Shown here: positions 24,700-33,895 of the stretch, piece after piece | Layout: each line of letters opens with the position of its first letter | Position numbering within the stretch: the stretch's first letter is position 1 | From: DASUPK01 sp963831605 | GTDB taxonomy: Bacteria > Actinomycetota > Thermoleophilia > Solirubrobacterales > 70-9 | Assembly: GCA_963831605.1 (NCBI GenBank) | Contig: CAWHQR010000004.1 | Span: forward strand, 61,403 to 125,402 | DNA length: 64,000 nucleotides | Direction: 5' to 3' | The notes under the pieces: generated by a model | The model's input: only the letters and a program-made list of their open reading frames with translations | What the model was told of the DNA's origin: nothing | The model's database searches: none | Translations under genes and position numbers: made by a program

Positions 24700-26262
24700 T
24701 CAGCCGTAGAACCGGGTGAGGGTGAGCAGCATCGCCGCCGCCGAGTGGGCGACGGCGAGGCAGACCAGGAGCACGCCCACGCGCCGGGCCGTAGCGGCGA
24801 CCGGCCCCGCGAGCGGCGATCGCGATCAGGGCGCCGTACAGGGCCATCAGGGGGAAGAGGTAGCGAGGCTGCTCGTAGCCGGTCGCGCCGCCGATCCGGG
24901 CGATGTAGCTCACGGCACCGATCAGGAGGAGCAGCCCGGCGATCAGGGACAGATAGGTGATCAGCTCTCCGAGTCTCGAGCGGATCACGCTCCGCATCCT
25001 GTAGAGCTCGCGCCCCGCGAGGACCAGGATCCCGACGGCGATCACGAGGGCGAGGTCGTAGACCCAATTCGCGAACTTGGTGTCGAGCCAGCCGAACTCT
25101 CCGATGAATCCGTTGAACCAGATCTGCCGCAGCGGATAGAACTCGAAGACCGAGTGCATCGAGGGCAGGCGCGGGAGGTAGAACTGCCACATGTAGTTGA
25201 ACGCGTCGCCCAGGGTCGCCGATGGCCGTGCTCTGTCGATCCAGGAACCACGATCCCGGTCGGCCCCTGGACGCCGCCGTGGCCGAAGTAGAGCCCGCGG
25301 TCCCAGATGGTCGAGTTGAGCAGCATGTACACCCCGAGCGGCACCAGAACCACGGCGAAAGCCGCCAGCGCCCCGTCGAGTGCCTCTCCGCGGCGCCGCC
25401 TCGCCTCCCGGAGCACCAGCGCGGCGATCCCCACCAGGATCCCCGGCGCGAGGCCGATCATGTTCATCTTGGAGAGGATCCCGACGGCTGCGAACCCCCC
25501 GATCGCCAGGCCACGAGTGGTAGTCAGCCCGCGCCTGAATGCCAGGGCCAGCGTGTAGAAGACCCCGGCGGATGTGAGGTAGAGGACGCTGTCGCTCGTC
25601 ACGCCGCTGGAGGTGAAGGCGAACATCGGCTGGAAGGCGACCGCGAGGGCGCCGACCGGCCAGGCCCACGGGGTGCTCGGCAGGAGCTCTCTCAGAAAGA
25701 GAAAGATCAGCAGCACGGTGCAGGCGGTGAGCAGCGCGGAGAAGAGGCGCAGGAAGTGGACCCGGTCGGGGAGCGAGGTCCAGGGCGAGAGGTGGTACAC
25801 GCCCGCGGCCGTGAAGTAATAGAGAGGAGGGTTGTTGGTGTCCGTCGTGTACCCGCCCCGGTTCGAGCGGTCGTAGGAGGTGCTGACGTCCTGCTGGAGG
25901 TGCTGCTGGTAGTTCGCCGTACCCGGCACCCGAACGTCCGTGCGCCGCTGGACGGCCTTCCACCGGATCGTGTCGATCAGGCGGCGCTCCTCCTGTGAGA
26001 AGTGCTGGACGTCGAACTTCCCGATCGGGGGCCTCCCCGTCTCGGCTATGCGCTGGACGTAGGCGAAATGGCCGGCTTCGTCCGGCACCTGGAAGAGCGG
26101 AGTGATCAGGCCCCAGACGACAGCGTTCAGAAACGCAACGGCGACGCAGACCCAGGCGGCCGTCGGGAGCCGGAAGCGCCCGCCGGATGTGGTCGGGGCC
26201 GGCGTCTGCCTGTGCTCCCGCGTCTCCTGCGTGCGGCGCAGCAGGTCGCTGGCGGTCGCCAT
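24700..26262 (-). pseudogene. Polytopic membrane protein (DUF2142-like, GT-C type), two frameshifts
   Basis: It starts at ATG 26262 (TGATG overlap with the upstream gene). TM1 is 'AAWVCVAVAFLNAVVWGLI', followed by the extracellular 'FQVPDEAGHFAYVQRIAE', which carries the D-E pair typical of DUF2142/GT-C polyprenyl-sugar transferases, and 'YTTDTNNPPLYYFTAAGVY'. Several TM helices follow. A shift near 25235 leads to 'LGDAFNYMWQFYLPRLPSM', and another near 24785 to the last helix 'VGVLLVCLAVAHSAAAMLL', ending LTRFYG at TGA 24700. Repaired length is about 520 aa. Membrane-side sugar transfer or processing is an inference from the fold. Confidence 0.68.
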
Positions 26263-26909
26263 CACGATGGCCGTCCGGGGAGGATGACGACGGAGTAGAT
26301 CGCAAGACCGGCGGCGCAGAGGGCGATCAGCGCGGCGGCCCATATCGTCCAGCCGCCGAGCGGGCCGGTCTGGGCATTCGCGTAACGGTCGGCGACGTTG
26401 CCGGCCTGCGAAACCCAGCTTGCCGAGCCGGGGAAGACGAAGATCACGCTGGCGACGTTGTGCCTCTCTGCTGTGTTACCGGGGGCGGTGGTCGGAACCC
26501 GCTTCGCGGCACCGCCGAGCACGATCCTTCCCTGGCCCGGGTTGGAGAAACAGATCTGGGCCTGGCGGGAGAGCCGGGTGCGCGGCTTGAGGGTGACCAG
26601 CGTTTCACCGATCTCAATGGACTTCGCGTCTCCGGACGAAACCAGTCCGCGGCGGTCGGTGATCTCCAGGTGCAGGTGGCGAGCGCCGCCCGTCACATAG
26701 GTGATGAGCAGGCGGACCCGATCGGCCCCCGCCGGGATGCGACCGATCAGCTGGCACTCCCGGCCCCCCGCGTCCAGGAAGACGCTCGGGGTGATCGGCT
26801 CCACGGTGTTGGTGGCCGCCGTGACGGGCCGCGAGCTCAATGAGAAGGCGATGAGCGCGGCGGCGATCAGGACGAGTCCCGCGGCCGCAGCAGCCAGGCG
26901 CTCCTTCAT
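26262..26909 (-). CDS. Membrane-anchored protein of unknown function
   Basis: The 215-aa product has an N-terminal hydrophobic helix (about residues 5-25), a ~150-aa predominantly beta extracellular part ('HLHLEITDRRGLVSSGDAK', 'LVTLKPRTRLSRQAQICFS') and a C-terminal helix 'WTIWAAALIALCAAGLAIY'. Both ends are anchored, and the middle would face outside. The gene sits between a polyprenyl-sugar GT2 and the GT-C-like protein, with abutting ends on both sides, so it probably works with them at the membrane. I recognise no domain. Confidence 0.7.
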   Translation of the reverse strand: MKERLAAAAAGLVLIAAALIAFSLSSRPVTAATNTVEPITPSVFLDAGGRECQLIGRIPAGADRVRLLITYVTGGARHLHLEITDRRGLVSSGDAKSIEIGETLVTLKPRTRLSRQAQICFSNPGQGRIVLGGAAKRVPTTAPGNTAERHNVASVIFVFPGSASWVSQAGNVADRYANAQTGPLGGWTIWAAALIALCAAGLAIYSVVILPGRPS

Positions 26910-28085
26910 CTACTCGGGTCGCCGCAGGCCGATTATCGAGAGCAGGAACGAGGTGAAGAACACCTCAGCGCCGACCGTGACCAGCGTGGCCGAGAGGACG
27001 GCCAGTTGCCCCTCCGCGAGGCTGCCGAAGCCATTGTCGATCCACATTCCGAGAAGCACGCCACCCGAGATCAGCCCGGCGACAGCGATGGCCCCGCCGA
27101 TCAGCAATCCATGCTCGAGCCGGAAGCGGTTCCGCATTCGCCCGAACCAGTCGTCCGTCTCACCCATGAAGTAGACGCCGTAGGCACGCGCACAGAGGCC
27201 GAGGGCGAGCAGCTGCACCCCGAGCACGACCAGGAGCGACCCTCCGATCTCCGCGTGGATGCCCCACTCGCGGCCGAGCAGCGAGATCTGGGTGACCACG
27301 ATGGCCATGATCAGGGCTCCGGCGGCGACCATCACGGTGCCCGGGATCAGAAAGAGATGCCGCGGGCTGTGGATCAACAGGAAGCGGAGATGCCGCCAGC
27401 CGTCGCTCCAGGTCGAGAGCTTCGACTCGCCCTGGCGCGGGTGATACTCGATCGGGAACTGGCGGATGTCGAGGCCGGCCTTGGCGGCGCGGATCACCAT
27501 CTCCGAGGCGAGCTCCATCCCGCTCGTCCGGAGGTCGAGCCGCGGCAGGACGTCGCGCCGCACCGCCCGCATCCCGCAGTGCGCGTCCTTCACCTCGGTG
27601 CCGAACAGGGTGTTGAGAAGCCCGGTGAGGACCGGGTTTCCGACGTGGCGATGCAGCCAGGGCATCGCTCCGGGCTGGATCCCCTCCATCCGGTCGCCGA
27701 GCACCATGTCCCCGCCGTCCTCCAGCGCCGCGACGAAGCGGGGCAGCTCGCCCGCGTCATAGGTCAAGTCGGCATCGAGCATCACGATGTAGCGGCCTCG
27801 GGCAGCGGCGAGGCCTGCGAGATAGGCATTGCCATAGCCCCGCCTCGGCTCGACGACTATCCGGGCCCCAGCGCCGGCCGCGAGCTCTCCACTGCCATCG
27901 GTCGACCCGTTGTCGACGACCAGGACCTCGCCCAGGTAGCCGCCCTCGTCGAGCGCCCTGTGCGCTGCGCGCACGCATGCCTCGATGGACTCGGCCTCGT
28001 TCAGACAGGGGATCACCACGGACACTTGAAGCGTCGAGGAATCCGCCGGTCGCTCGGCGATTTCAGGTACGGAGATCCCGCTCAT
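26910..28085 (-). CDS. Family 2 glycosyltransferase, polyprenyl-phosphate sugar transferase type
   Basis: This 391-aa protein joins a DPM1/GtrB-like GT2 domain to C-terminal membrane helices. Motifs: 'SVVIPCLNEAESIEACVRA', 'VLVVDNGSTDGSGELA', 'YIVMLDADLTYDAGELP' (DxD), 'HCGMRAVRRDVL', and 'QFPIEYHPRQGESKLSTWS' (the family's acceptor-loop signature). Four hydrophobic segments follow from residue ~240. Such enzymes load a sugar onto polyprenyl phosphate for flipping and use by GT-C enzymes, which fits the adjoining DUF2142-like gene. Confidence 0.9.
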   Translation of the reverse strand: MSGISVPEIAERPADSSTLQVSVVIPCLNEAESIEACVRAAHRALDEGGYLGEVLVVDNGSTDGSGELAAGAGARIVVEPRRGYGNAYLAGLAAARGRYIVMLDADLTYDAGELPRFVAALEDGGDMVLGDRMEGIQPGAMPWLHRHVGNPVLTGLLNTLFGTEVKDAHCGMRAVRRDVLPRLDLRTSGMELASEMVIRAAKAGLDIRQFPIEYHPRQGESKLSTWSDGWRHLRFLLIHSPRHLFLIPGTVMVAAGALIMAIVVTQISLLGREWGIHAEIGGSLLVVLGVQLLALGLCARAYGVYFMGETDDWFGRMRNRFRLEHGLLIGGAIAVAGLISGGVLLGMWIDNGFGSLAEGQLAVLSATLVTVGAEVFFTSFLLSIIGLRRPE

Positions 28086-28145
28086 GGCTGCCTCCGCCGG
28101 GAGTCTAGGGCGCTGATTCGGCTATGGCGCGGATAGATTTGCCGG

Positions 28146-29120
28146 ATGGCCGGCGGACCCCCCAGCCACTGCAAGCTCTGCGAGCTCGAGGACTTCTCCG
28201 ACCCCGAGCTCCGCGAGCTGATCCGCGACGTCTACGCGTCCGATCGCGAGCACTTCGGGGATCCCGACTTCCCCGCCGGGCGGGAGTACCGGAAGTACTG
28301 GGAGGTGGCGATGACGCTTCGGGCCTTCCGGTCGCTGGGCGTCCTCCGCGACGATGCGAGGGTCCTCGGCGTCGGAGCGGGCCGTGAGGCGACGGTCTAC
28401 TGGCTAACCCGCCACGTCGGCGAGGTCGTCGCGACCGATCTCTACGAGACCGCGGACGACTGGTCCGAGCGCGATTCGAGCGCCGACATGCTCACCGATC
28501 CGGGCCGCTACTGGGACGGGGAGTGGAACCAGGACCGCCTCACGGTCAGGCACATGGACGCGCTCGAGCTCTCCTTCGAGGACGAGTCCTTCGACGCGAT
28601 CTTCTCCTCGAGCTCGATCGAGCACTTCGGCGACTTCCCGGAGGTTCGCCGCAGCGTCGAGGAGATGTTCCGGGTCCTGCGGCCGGGCGGGATCCTCGCC
28701 CTGGCCACGGAGTTCCGCCTGGAGGGCGACCGCATCGGGTATCCGGGGCTGCTCCGCTTCGACGAGCCGGAGTTGCGGGCGCTCCTCCTCGATGGGCTCT
28801 GGTGGGACCCGGCCACGCCGATGAGGCTGCGGATCTCGGACGAGACGCGCGCCGGCGCGGTCGAGATGCGGGAGGCAATCGCGGACCAGGAGGCGGGTCT
28901 CCGCGGCTGGAGCCGCTACCCCCACCTGGTCCTCCGGCACGAGCAGTTCCTCTGGACCAGCGTCCACGTCGCCCTGGTCAAGTCCGGGCTGAGCTCGGCC
29001 GAGTGGCGGCGGCGTGCACCCGAGCTGCCGCCGACGGTCTCGGTCGGCGAGAAGATGAAGAGACGCGCCTATCCGGCCGTGGCCTGGGGCCGACGCAGGT
29101 TGGGGCGGGACTCAGGCTGA
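28146..29120 (+). CDS. SAM-dependent methyltransferase
   Basis: This 324-aa protein has a short N-terminal 'HCKLCELEDFSDPELREL' with a CxxC pair, then 'DARVLGVGAGREATVYWL' (motif I), 'FDAIFSSSSIEHFGDFPEV' and 'MFRVLRPGGILALATEF'. The CxxC is only one half of a zinc site, so metal binding is doubtful. A C-terminal helical extension ends 'RAYPAVAWGRRRLG'. It is divergent from the GT2 at 28085 and convergent with the second gmd, overlapping it by 9 bp. Confidence 0.83.
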   Translation: MAGGPPSHCKLCELEDFSDPELRELIRDVYASDREHFGDPDFPAGREYRKYWEVAMTLRAFRSLGVLRDDARVLGVGAGREATVYWLTRHVGEVVATDLYETADDWSERDSSADMLTDPGRYWDGEWNQDRLTVRHMDALELSFEDESFDAIFSSSSIEHFGDFPEVRRSVEEMFRVLRPGGILALATEFRLEGDRIGYPGLLRFDEPELRALLLDGLWWDPATPMRLRISDETRAGAVEMREAIADQEAGLRGWSRYPHLVLRHEQFLWTSVHVALVKSGLSSAEWRRRAPELPPTVSVGEKMKRRAYPAVAWGRRRLGRDSG

Positions 29121-30077
29121 GCCGCTGAGCCCCTCCAGGTCGGCCCGGACCATCAGCTCGACCAGCTCCTCGAAGCCCACGCTCGCCTCCCAGCCGAGCT
29201 TCTCCTTGGCCCGCTTCGGATCGGCGACGACCTCCTCGATGTCGGCTGGGCGGACGAGGTCCTGGTCGATCCGGACATGGTCCTCACGCCGCAGGTCGAC
29301 GCAGGCGAAGGCGGCGTCCACGAAGTCCTCCACCGAATGCGCGACCCCCGTCCCGATCACGAAGTCGGCCGGCTGGTCCTGCTGGAGCATCAGCCACATC
29401 GCCTCGACGTACTCCTTCGCGTAGCCCCAGTCGCGGCGGGCTTCGAGATTGCCGAGGACCAGCTCGTCGGTGAGCCCGAGCTTGATCCGGGCCACGCCCT
29501 GGCTGATCCGCCGGGTGACGAAGGACTCCCCGCGGCGTGGCGACTCGTGGTTGAAGAGGATGCCGGAGCTGGTGTAGAGGCCGAAGCTCTCGCGGTAGTT
29601 CACGGTGATGAAGTGGCCGTAGGCCTTCGCCACTCCGTAGGGGCTGCGTGGATAGAACGGGGTGCTCTCGCTCTGGGGGGTCTCCTGGGCCCGTCCGAAC
29701 ATCTCGGATGAGGAGGCCTGGTAGAAGCGGGCCTCGGGGCAGACCTCGCGGATTCCCTCGAGCAGCCTGGTCACCCCGACCGCCGTGTACTCGGCCGTCG
29801 CGACCGCGAGCCGCCACGACTGCGCCACGGAGGACATGGCGGCCAGGTTGTAGATCTCGTCGGGTTGCGCCTGGCGCAGCACGTCGACCAGCGAGGACTC
29901 GTCGAGCAGGTCCCCGGGGTAGAGCTTGATCCGGTCGACGACCGGCTCGAGCCGCTCGAAGGGACGCTCGGCGGAGCCGTGCACGAGGCCGTGGACCTCG
30001 TAGCCCTTCTCGAGCAGGAGCTCGGTCAGGTAGCTGCCGTCCTGGCCGGTGATCCCGGTGATCAGGGCGCGCTTCAC
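29112..30077 (-). CDS. gmd: GDP-mannose 4,6-dehydratase-like, short paralogue
   Basis: This 321-aa extended SDR starts at GTG 30077 (GTGA overlap with the upstream GT4). It has 'ALITGITGQDGSYLTELLL', 'YQASSSEMFG', 'FYPRSPYGVAKAYGHF' (YxxxK) and 'FNHESPRRGESFVTRRIS', as in GMD. In place of the 'RRSSSFNTxRI' loop it has 'GLVHGSAERPFERLEPVVD', and it is about 20 aa shorter than the copy at 8060. The NADP/tetramer loop therefore differs, and a different GDP- or other NDP-sugar substrate is possible. Confidence 0.85.
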   Translation of the reverse strand: MKRALITGITGQDGSYLTELLLEKGYEVHGLVHGSAERPFERLEPVVDRIKLYPGDLLDESSLVDVLRQAQPDEIYNLAAMSSVAQSWRLAVATAEYTAVGVTRLLEGIREVCPEARFYQASSSEMFGRAQETPQSESTPFYPRSPYGVAKAYGHFITVNYRESFGLYTSSGILFNHESPRRGESFVTRRISQGVARIKLGLTDELVLGNLEARRDWGYAKEYVEAMWLMLQQDQPADFVIGTGVAHSVEDFVDAAFACVDLRREDHVRIDQDLVRPADIEEVVADPKRAKEKLGWEASVGFEELVELMVRADLEGLSGSA

Positions 30078-31285
30078 GAGATCGCGGGCGCGGTGCGGTC
30101 GAGTGGCGTCTCGAGCGCCCGCTGATAGCCGTCGAGCGTCCGCTCTGCGACCCGCTCCCAGGTGTAGAGGGCGACGCGCCGGCGCGAGCGCTCGCGCAGG
30201 GCCTCGAGCTGGCCTGGGGTCTCGAGGACGTCGCGTATGCAGCGCGCGATGTCGGCCGGGTCGCCGGGGTCGAAGGTCGCGTCGAGGTCGCCGAGCAGCT
30301 CCGGCATCGCCGAGGTGTTGCTCGATGCGACGGGGGCGCCGCAGGTCATCGCCTCGAGGATCGGCAGTCCGGCGCCCTCGTAGAGGGAGGGGAAGACGAA
30401 GAGCTCGCAGCTGCGGTAGAGAGCGGCCAGGTCGCGGTCGGAGACGAAGCCGGTGAGCAGCAGGTTGCGCGACTCGATGCCGAGGCGCCGGGCGAAGATC
30501 CGCAGGGTGAAGCGCAGGTGGGGGACGAGGTTGCAGGCGATCACCAGCTGGTGGGCGTCGCGCATCGCCGCCGGGAGCTCGGCGTAGCCGCGGATCGCGC
30601 CCTCGAGGTTCTTGCGGTAGTCGACGCCCCCGACGTAGAGCAGGAAGCCGGGCCGGACCTTCGGCAGCTCGGTGCGGAGGATCGATTCCGCCTCCTCCTT
30701 CGTGCGGACCAGGGAGGAGAAGCGGTCCGAGACGCCCGAGTCGATCACGGTGATCCGCTCCTCCGGGACGTTCAGGTGCTCCATGGCGTCGTCCGCGGTC
30801 CGCTGGGAGATGGTCAGGATCTGCTGGGCGGAGCCGAGCAGGCCGAGGCGCGCGATCCACGCCGTCGCCATGTACCCCCAGTCCGCGTTGTAGCGCTCGC
30901 GCATGATCAGCGGGATCAGGTCGTACAGGGTGACCACGAGGCGCGAGCCACGGCTCCAGCGGGGCCAGATCTCCTCCAGGTCGAGCTCGGCCTCGAAGGG
31001 CGACATGACGTGGTAGATCGGGGGGACACCGCCGGCGGGACCCTGCTCGCGCGTCTGCCAGGCCGACTTGGTGGAATCCCGCAACGGCGCCGCGGTCGGC
31101 GGCACCGGCACGTCCGGGCTGAGGCCGATCCCGCCGATCATCTCCGGGGCCAGGTCCAGCAGGGCCCGGGCGTGCTCGGTCACGTAGCGGGCGATGCCGC
31201 GCTCGGCATGGCCGACGCTCTGGGTCCCGCGGGCGTCGAGCCAGACGGAACCCGGATCGAGATGGGGCGCTTCCGGACCGGGCAC
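30074..31285 (-). CDS. Family 4 glycosyltransferase
   Basis: The 403-aa GT-B enzyme opens 'VWLDARGTQSVGHAERGIA', a form seen in GT4 enzymes of O-antigen loci. It continues with 'VTLYDLIPLIMRERY', 'LLYVGGVDYRKNLEGAIRG' and 'FPSLYEGAGLPILEAMTCG' (E-x7-E). GTG 31285 overlaps the TAG of the coiled-coil gene by one base, and its own TGA overlaps the second gmd, so three genes form one coupled string. Confidence 0.88.
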   Translation of the reverse strand: MPGPEAPHLDPGSVWLDARGTQSVGHAERGIARYVTEHARALLDLAPEMIGGIGLSPDVPVPPTAAPLRDSTKSAWQTREQGPAGGVPPIYHVMSPFEAELDLEEIWPRWSRGSRLVVTLYDLIPLIMRERYNADWGYMATAWIARLGLLGSAQQILTISQRTADDAMEHLNVPEERITVIDSGVSDRFSSLVRTKEEAESILRTELPKVRPGFLLYVGGVDYRKNLEGAIRGYAELPAAMRDAHQLVIACNLVPHLRFTLRIFARRLGIESRNLLLTGFVSDRDLAALYRSCELFVFPSLYEGAGLPILEAMTCGAPVASSNTSAMPELLGDLDATFDPGDPADIARCIRDVLETPGQLEALRERSRRRVALYTWERVAERTLDGYQRALETPLDRTAPAIS

Positions 31286-31611
31286 TAGCCGGCGTGGGGA
31301 CGGGCCTCGACGGGCTCGTCGTCCGCGGCGCCGGAGCCCTCGCGGCGCTCCAGGAGCTCGCGCAGGGCGGTGAGCTCGCGCTCGATCGCCGCGAGCCGGG
31401 TCTCCAGAGCCCGGACCTCGCCGCCGAGGTGGGTCACCGCCTCGACCGAGGCCGAGCCGAGCCGCTCCGTCTGCTGGTCGATGTGCTGCAGGCGGTCGCG
31501 GAAGACCACCTGGTTGATCGTGCTCAGGGCTCGTCGCAGCGCGGAGAGCAGGCCCACCAGCGCGCGCTGGAGCACGGGGGTTGCGTCCTTGTCGGAAGAT
31601 CCGGTGTCCAC
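31285..31611 (-). CDS. Small coiled-coil protein in glycosyltransferase operon
   Basis: GTG 31611 gives a 108-aa protein. It has a hydrophobic helix-like part ('VLQRALVGLLSALRRAL', about 11-27) and then a heptad-rich coiled coil 'LGGEVRALETRLAAIEREL' extended by 'TALRELLERREG', with an acidic disordered tail. No enzyme motif is present. Small coiled-coil proteins in polysaccharide loci can act as scaffolds or chain-length rulers; here that is only a suggestion from position between two GT4 genes. Confidence 0.6.
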   Translation of the reverse strand: MDTGSSDKDATPVLQRALVGLLSALRRALSTINQVVFRDRLQHIDQQTERLGSASVEAVTHLGGEVRALETRLAAIERELTALRELLERREGSGAADDEPVEARPHAG

Positions 31612-31630
31612 GTCGCGAAAAGGCCTGCGT

Positions 31631-32863
31631 TCAGGCGGGAGGCGGAGCCGCCAGAAGGATACGGTCTTCCTCTGCAAGGCTCCGCCCGCCGATTCGGCGG
31701 TAGTGGGCGCGGAACAGGCGCGCGGTGCGGTCCCAGCTGAAGAGCTTGTCCCGCTCCAGGCCGCGCTTCGCCAGGTCGCGCCGCAGGCCCTCGTCGGTCC
31801 AGATCCGCTGCACGGAATCCGCGATCTGCTCCACGCTCTCGGGGTCGAAGATCAGGCCGGCATCGCCGACCAGCTCGGGCAGTCCGGTGGCCGAAGAGGA
31901 GGCGACGGGCAGGCCCGCGGAGAACGCCTCGCACACTGGCAGCCCCCAGCCCTCGAACCGGCTGGGGAAGGCGAGAGCCGTGGCGAGCTCGTAGAGGCCG
32001 CGCAGCTCCGTCGGGCTGACGAAACCCGGGAAGGTGGTCGTTTCCCCAAAGCCGAGCTCGACGGCGCGGTCCCTGACCTGGTGGAAGTGTCCTGCGGGCG
32101 CGCCGGAGCAGACGAGGGGAATCGTGTTCCCGGTCCGCTCGCGGACCAGCGCCAGGGCCTCGAGCAGGAGCTCGTGGTTCTTGTGGGGCCAGGGCTGCGC
32201 TGGATAGAAGAGGAAGGAGCCCGGGAGCGAGAACCGCTCCCGGATCTGATCCAGGTCCGCGCCGCCCGGGGCCGGGTACTCGGGCAGGACCGAGGCTCCC
32301 GGGACGACCCAGACCCGCTCCTCGGGGAGGCCGTAGCTTCGGATGAAGTCGCGGCGCCCCCAGGACGTCATCGCCACCACGGCCTCGGCCCGCTCGCAGT
32401 GCGTGCGGTAGATGATCTCCCGCCGCTTCGCGCTCCAGGGCGAGAAGAGGTCGGGCAGGTGAAGATGCTGGAGGTCGTGCGGCTGGTAGATGCTCGGCAC
32501 GTCCGTGGTGAAGGCGTCCTGGAACGGGAAATGGACCACGTTCACGCCCGCAGCCTCGATCGTTCCATCCGAGGGGCGGACCGAGAACCGAGGGCCGACC
32601 GCCGGAATCCGCTCGGCCACTCCCCGGCCGATCGCGCGGGCCCTGCGCCGCGCGTAGCCGATCCGTGGGTGAAGAGGCAGGCACGGGCCCTGGAGGTAGG
32701 GCAGCAGCCACTCCTCCTGCTCGGGGTGGGTGAGGAAGAGGAACTCCTCGTCCTCATCGCCGATTCTCGACAGTCCCGACGCCACGCCGATCACCACCTG
32801 CTCGACGCCGCCGAACCGGCCGCTGCCGAGACGGGCGTCGATGCAGACGCGCAGCGCGCTCAT
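31631..32863 (-). CDS. Family 4 glycosyltransferase
   Basis: ATG 32863 starts 'MSALRVCIDARLGSGRFGG'. The 410-aa product is a WbdA/WbpY-like mannosyltransferase-type GT4, with 'SIYQPHDLQHLHLPDLFSP' in the N-domain, 'FLFYPAQPWPHKNHELLLE' and 'FPSRFEGWGLPVCEAFSAG' in the C-domain. The 'YQPHDLQHLHLPDLF' loop is characteristic of the group that builds homopolymeric O-antigens exported by Wzm/Wzt. It is divergent from the GT2 at 32891. Confidence 0.88.
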   Translation of the reverse strand: MSALRVCIDARLGSGRFGGVEQVVIGVASGLSRIGDEDEEFLFLTHPEQEEWLLPYLQGPCLPLHPRIGYARRRARAIGRGVAERIPAVGPRFSVRPSDGTIEAAGVNVVHFPFQDAFTTDVPSIYQPHDLQHLHLPDLFSPWSAKRREIIYRTHCERAEAVVAMTSWGRRDFIRSYGLPEERVWVVPGASVLPEYPAPGGADLDQIRERFSLPGSFLFYPAQPWPHKNHELLLEALALVRERTGNTIPLVCSGAPAGHFHQVRDRAVELGFGETTTFPGFVSPTELRGLYELATALAFPSRFEGWGLPVCEAFSAGLPVASSSATGLPELVGDAGLIFDPESVEQIADSVQRIWTDEGLRRDLAKRGLERDKLFSWDRTARLFRAHYRRIGGRSLAEEDRILLAAPPPA

Positions 32864-32890
32864 CCCCGCCCCGCTATACACGCCGACGAC

Positions 32891-33895
32891 ATGGCGGCTC
32901 CGGAGCCCAAGGTCTCGATCGTGATCCCGAACCGCGACGGTGCGACGCCCCGCGACGGGCTGACCTTCCTCGACATGGTCCGGGACACGCTGGCTGGGCA
33001 GAGCTTCCGCGACTTCGAGGTGGTCGTGGTGGACAACGGATCCTCTGACGACTCGATCGCGCACCTGCGGGAGCACTGGCCGGAGGCGAGGGTGATCGAG
33101 CTGGGGGAGAACCGGGGCTTCTCGGGTGCCGTCAACCCAGGCATCTTCGCCGCGGGCAGCCCGTACGTCGCCCTGCTCAACACCGACATCGAGCTCTCAA
33201 CGGACTGGCTCGAGTTGCTGGTCGGAGAGCTCGAGCGCGATGCGCGCCTCGGCTTCGTCACCGGCAAGATCATGCGGTTCGACGATCGCGGTGTCATCGA
33301 GCAAGTGGGGCATGACTTCTACACGTGCGGCCGGTTCGAGCCGCGCGGGCTCGACGAGCGCGATGAGGGACAGTACGACGAACGCCGGGCGACGCCGGTC
33401 GTCTCCGCGGCCGCGGCGCTCTACCGCCGCGAGGCACTCGACCGGGCCGGCGGCTTCGACGAGGACTACTTCCTCTACTGCGAGGACGGCGACGTCTGCC
33501 TGCGGATGCTGCTCCTCGGCTACTCGGGGCTCTACGTGCCGGAGCCGAAGGCGTTCCACGTCCGGGGCGGGACGGTCGGCCCCTCGACCGACCTGCCGCG
33601 CTTCTACCTGGTGCGCAACGGCCTCGTCACGGTGTTCAAGGACCTGCCGGCGTCCGTGCTGCTGCGGTCGCTGCCCAAGATCGCGCTCTACAACTGGGGG
33701 GCGCTGATGGCCGGGCGCCGGGACGGGTACGCCGGGAAGGTGCTGCGGGCCTTCGTCTCATTCCTGGGGATGATCCCGGGGACCCTGCGGAAGCGGTGGG
33801 GGGTCCAGCGCCGCAGGGAGGTGGCCCCGGCCGCCTTCGCCTCGCAGGTGAGCACCGAGTACCCATTCCCGAGCCGGATCGGGCGGCTGCTCTGA
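32891..33895 (+). CDS. Family 2 glycosyltransferase, rhamnosyltransferase-like
   Basis: The 334-aa GT2 shows 'KVSIVIPNRDGATPRDGL', 'FEVVVVDNGSSDDSIAHL', 'GENRGFSGAVNPGIFAAG', the metal site 'YVALLNTDIEL', and 'GGFDEDYFLYCEDGDVCLR', the signature of WbbL/GlfT1-like enzymes. ATG 32891 is chosen over a long open upstream frame that is antisense to a GT4. Its TGA overlaps the next ATG (TGATG). It may use dTDP-rhamnose, which would fit rfbC, but this is an inference. Confidence 0.88.
   Translation: MAAPEPKVSIVIPNRDGATPRDGLTFLDMVRDTLAGQSFRDFEVVVVDNGSSDDSIAHLREHWPEARVIELGENRGFSGAVNPGIFAAGSPYVALLNTDIELSTDWLELLVGELERDARLGFVTGKIMRFDDRGVIEQVGHDFYTCGRFEPRGLDERDEGQYDERRATPVVSAAAALYRREALDRAGGFDEDYFLYCEDGDVCLRMLLLGYSGLYVPEPKAFHVRGGTVGPSTDLPRFYLVRNGLVTVFKDLPASVLLRSLPKIALYNWGALMAGRRDGYAGKVLRAFVSFLGMIPGTLRKRWGVQRRREVAPAAFASQVSTEYPFPSRIGRLL

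Noticed and set aside
24182..26305. A single 707-codon minus-strand protein joining the DUF2142-like and GT4 sequences
   Set aside because: Its N-terminal third is out of frame with the real membrane protein, and the junction lies past the natural end (TGA at 24700) of that protein in another frame; it is two genes joined by frameshifts.
31370..32890. Long plus-strand open frame upstream of the GT2 at 32891
   Set aside because: It is antisense to an intact GT4 and the coiled-coil gene, and has no recognisable motif before the GT2 start.
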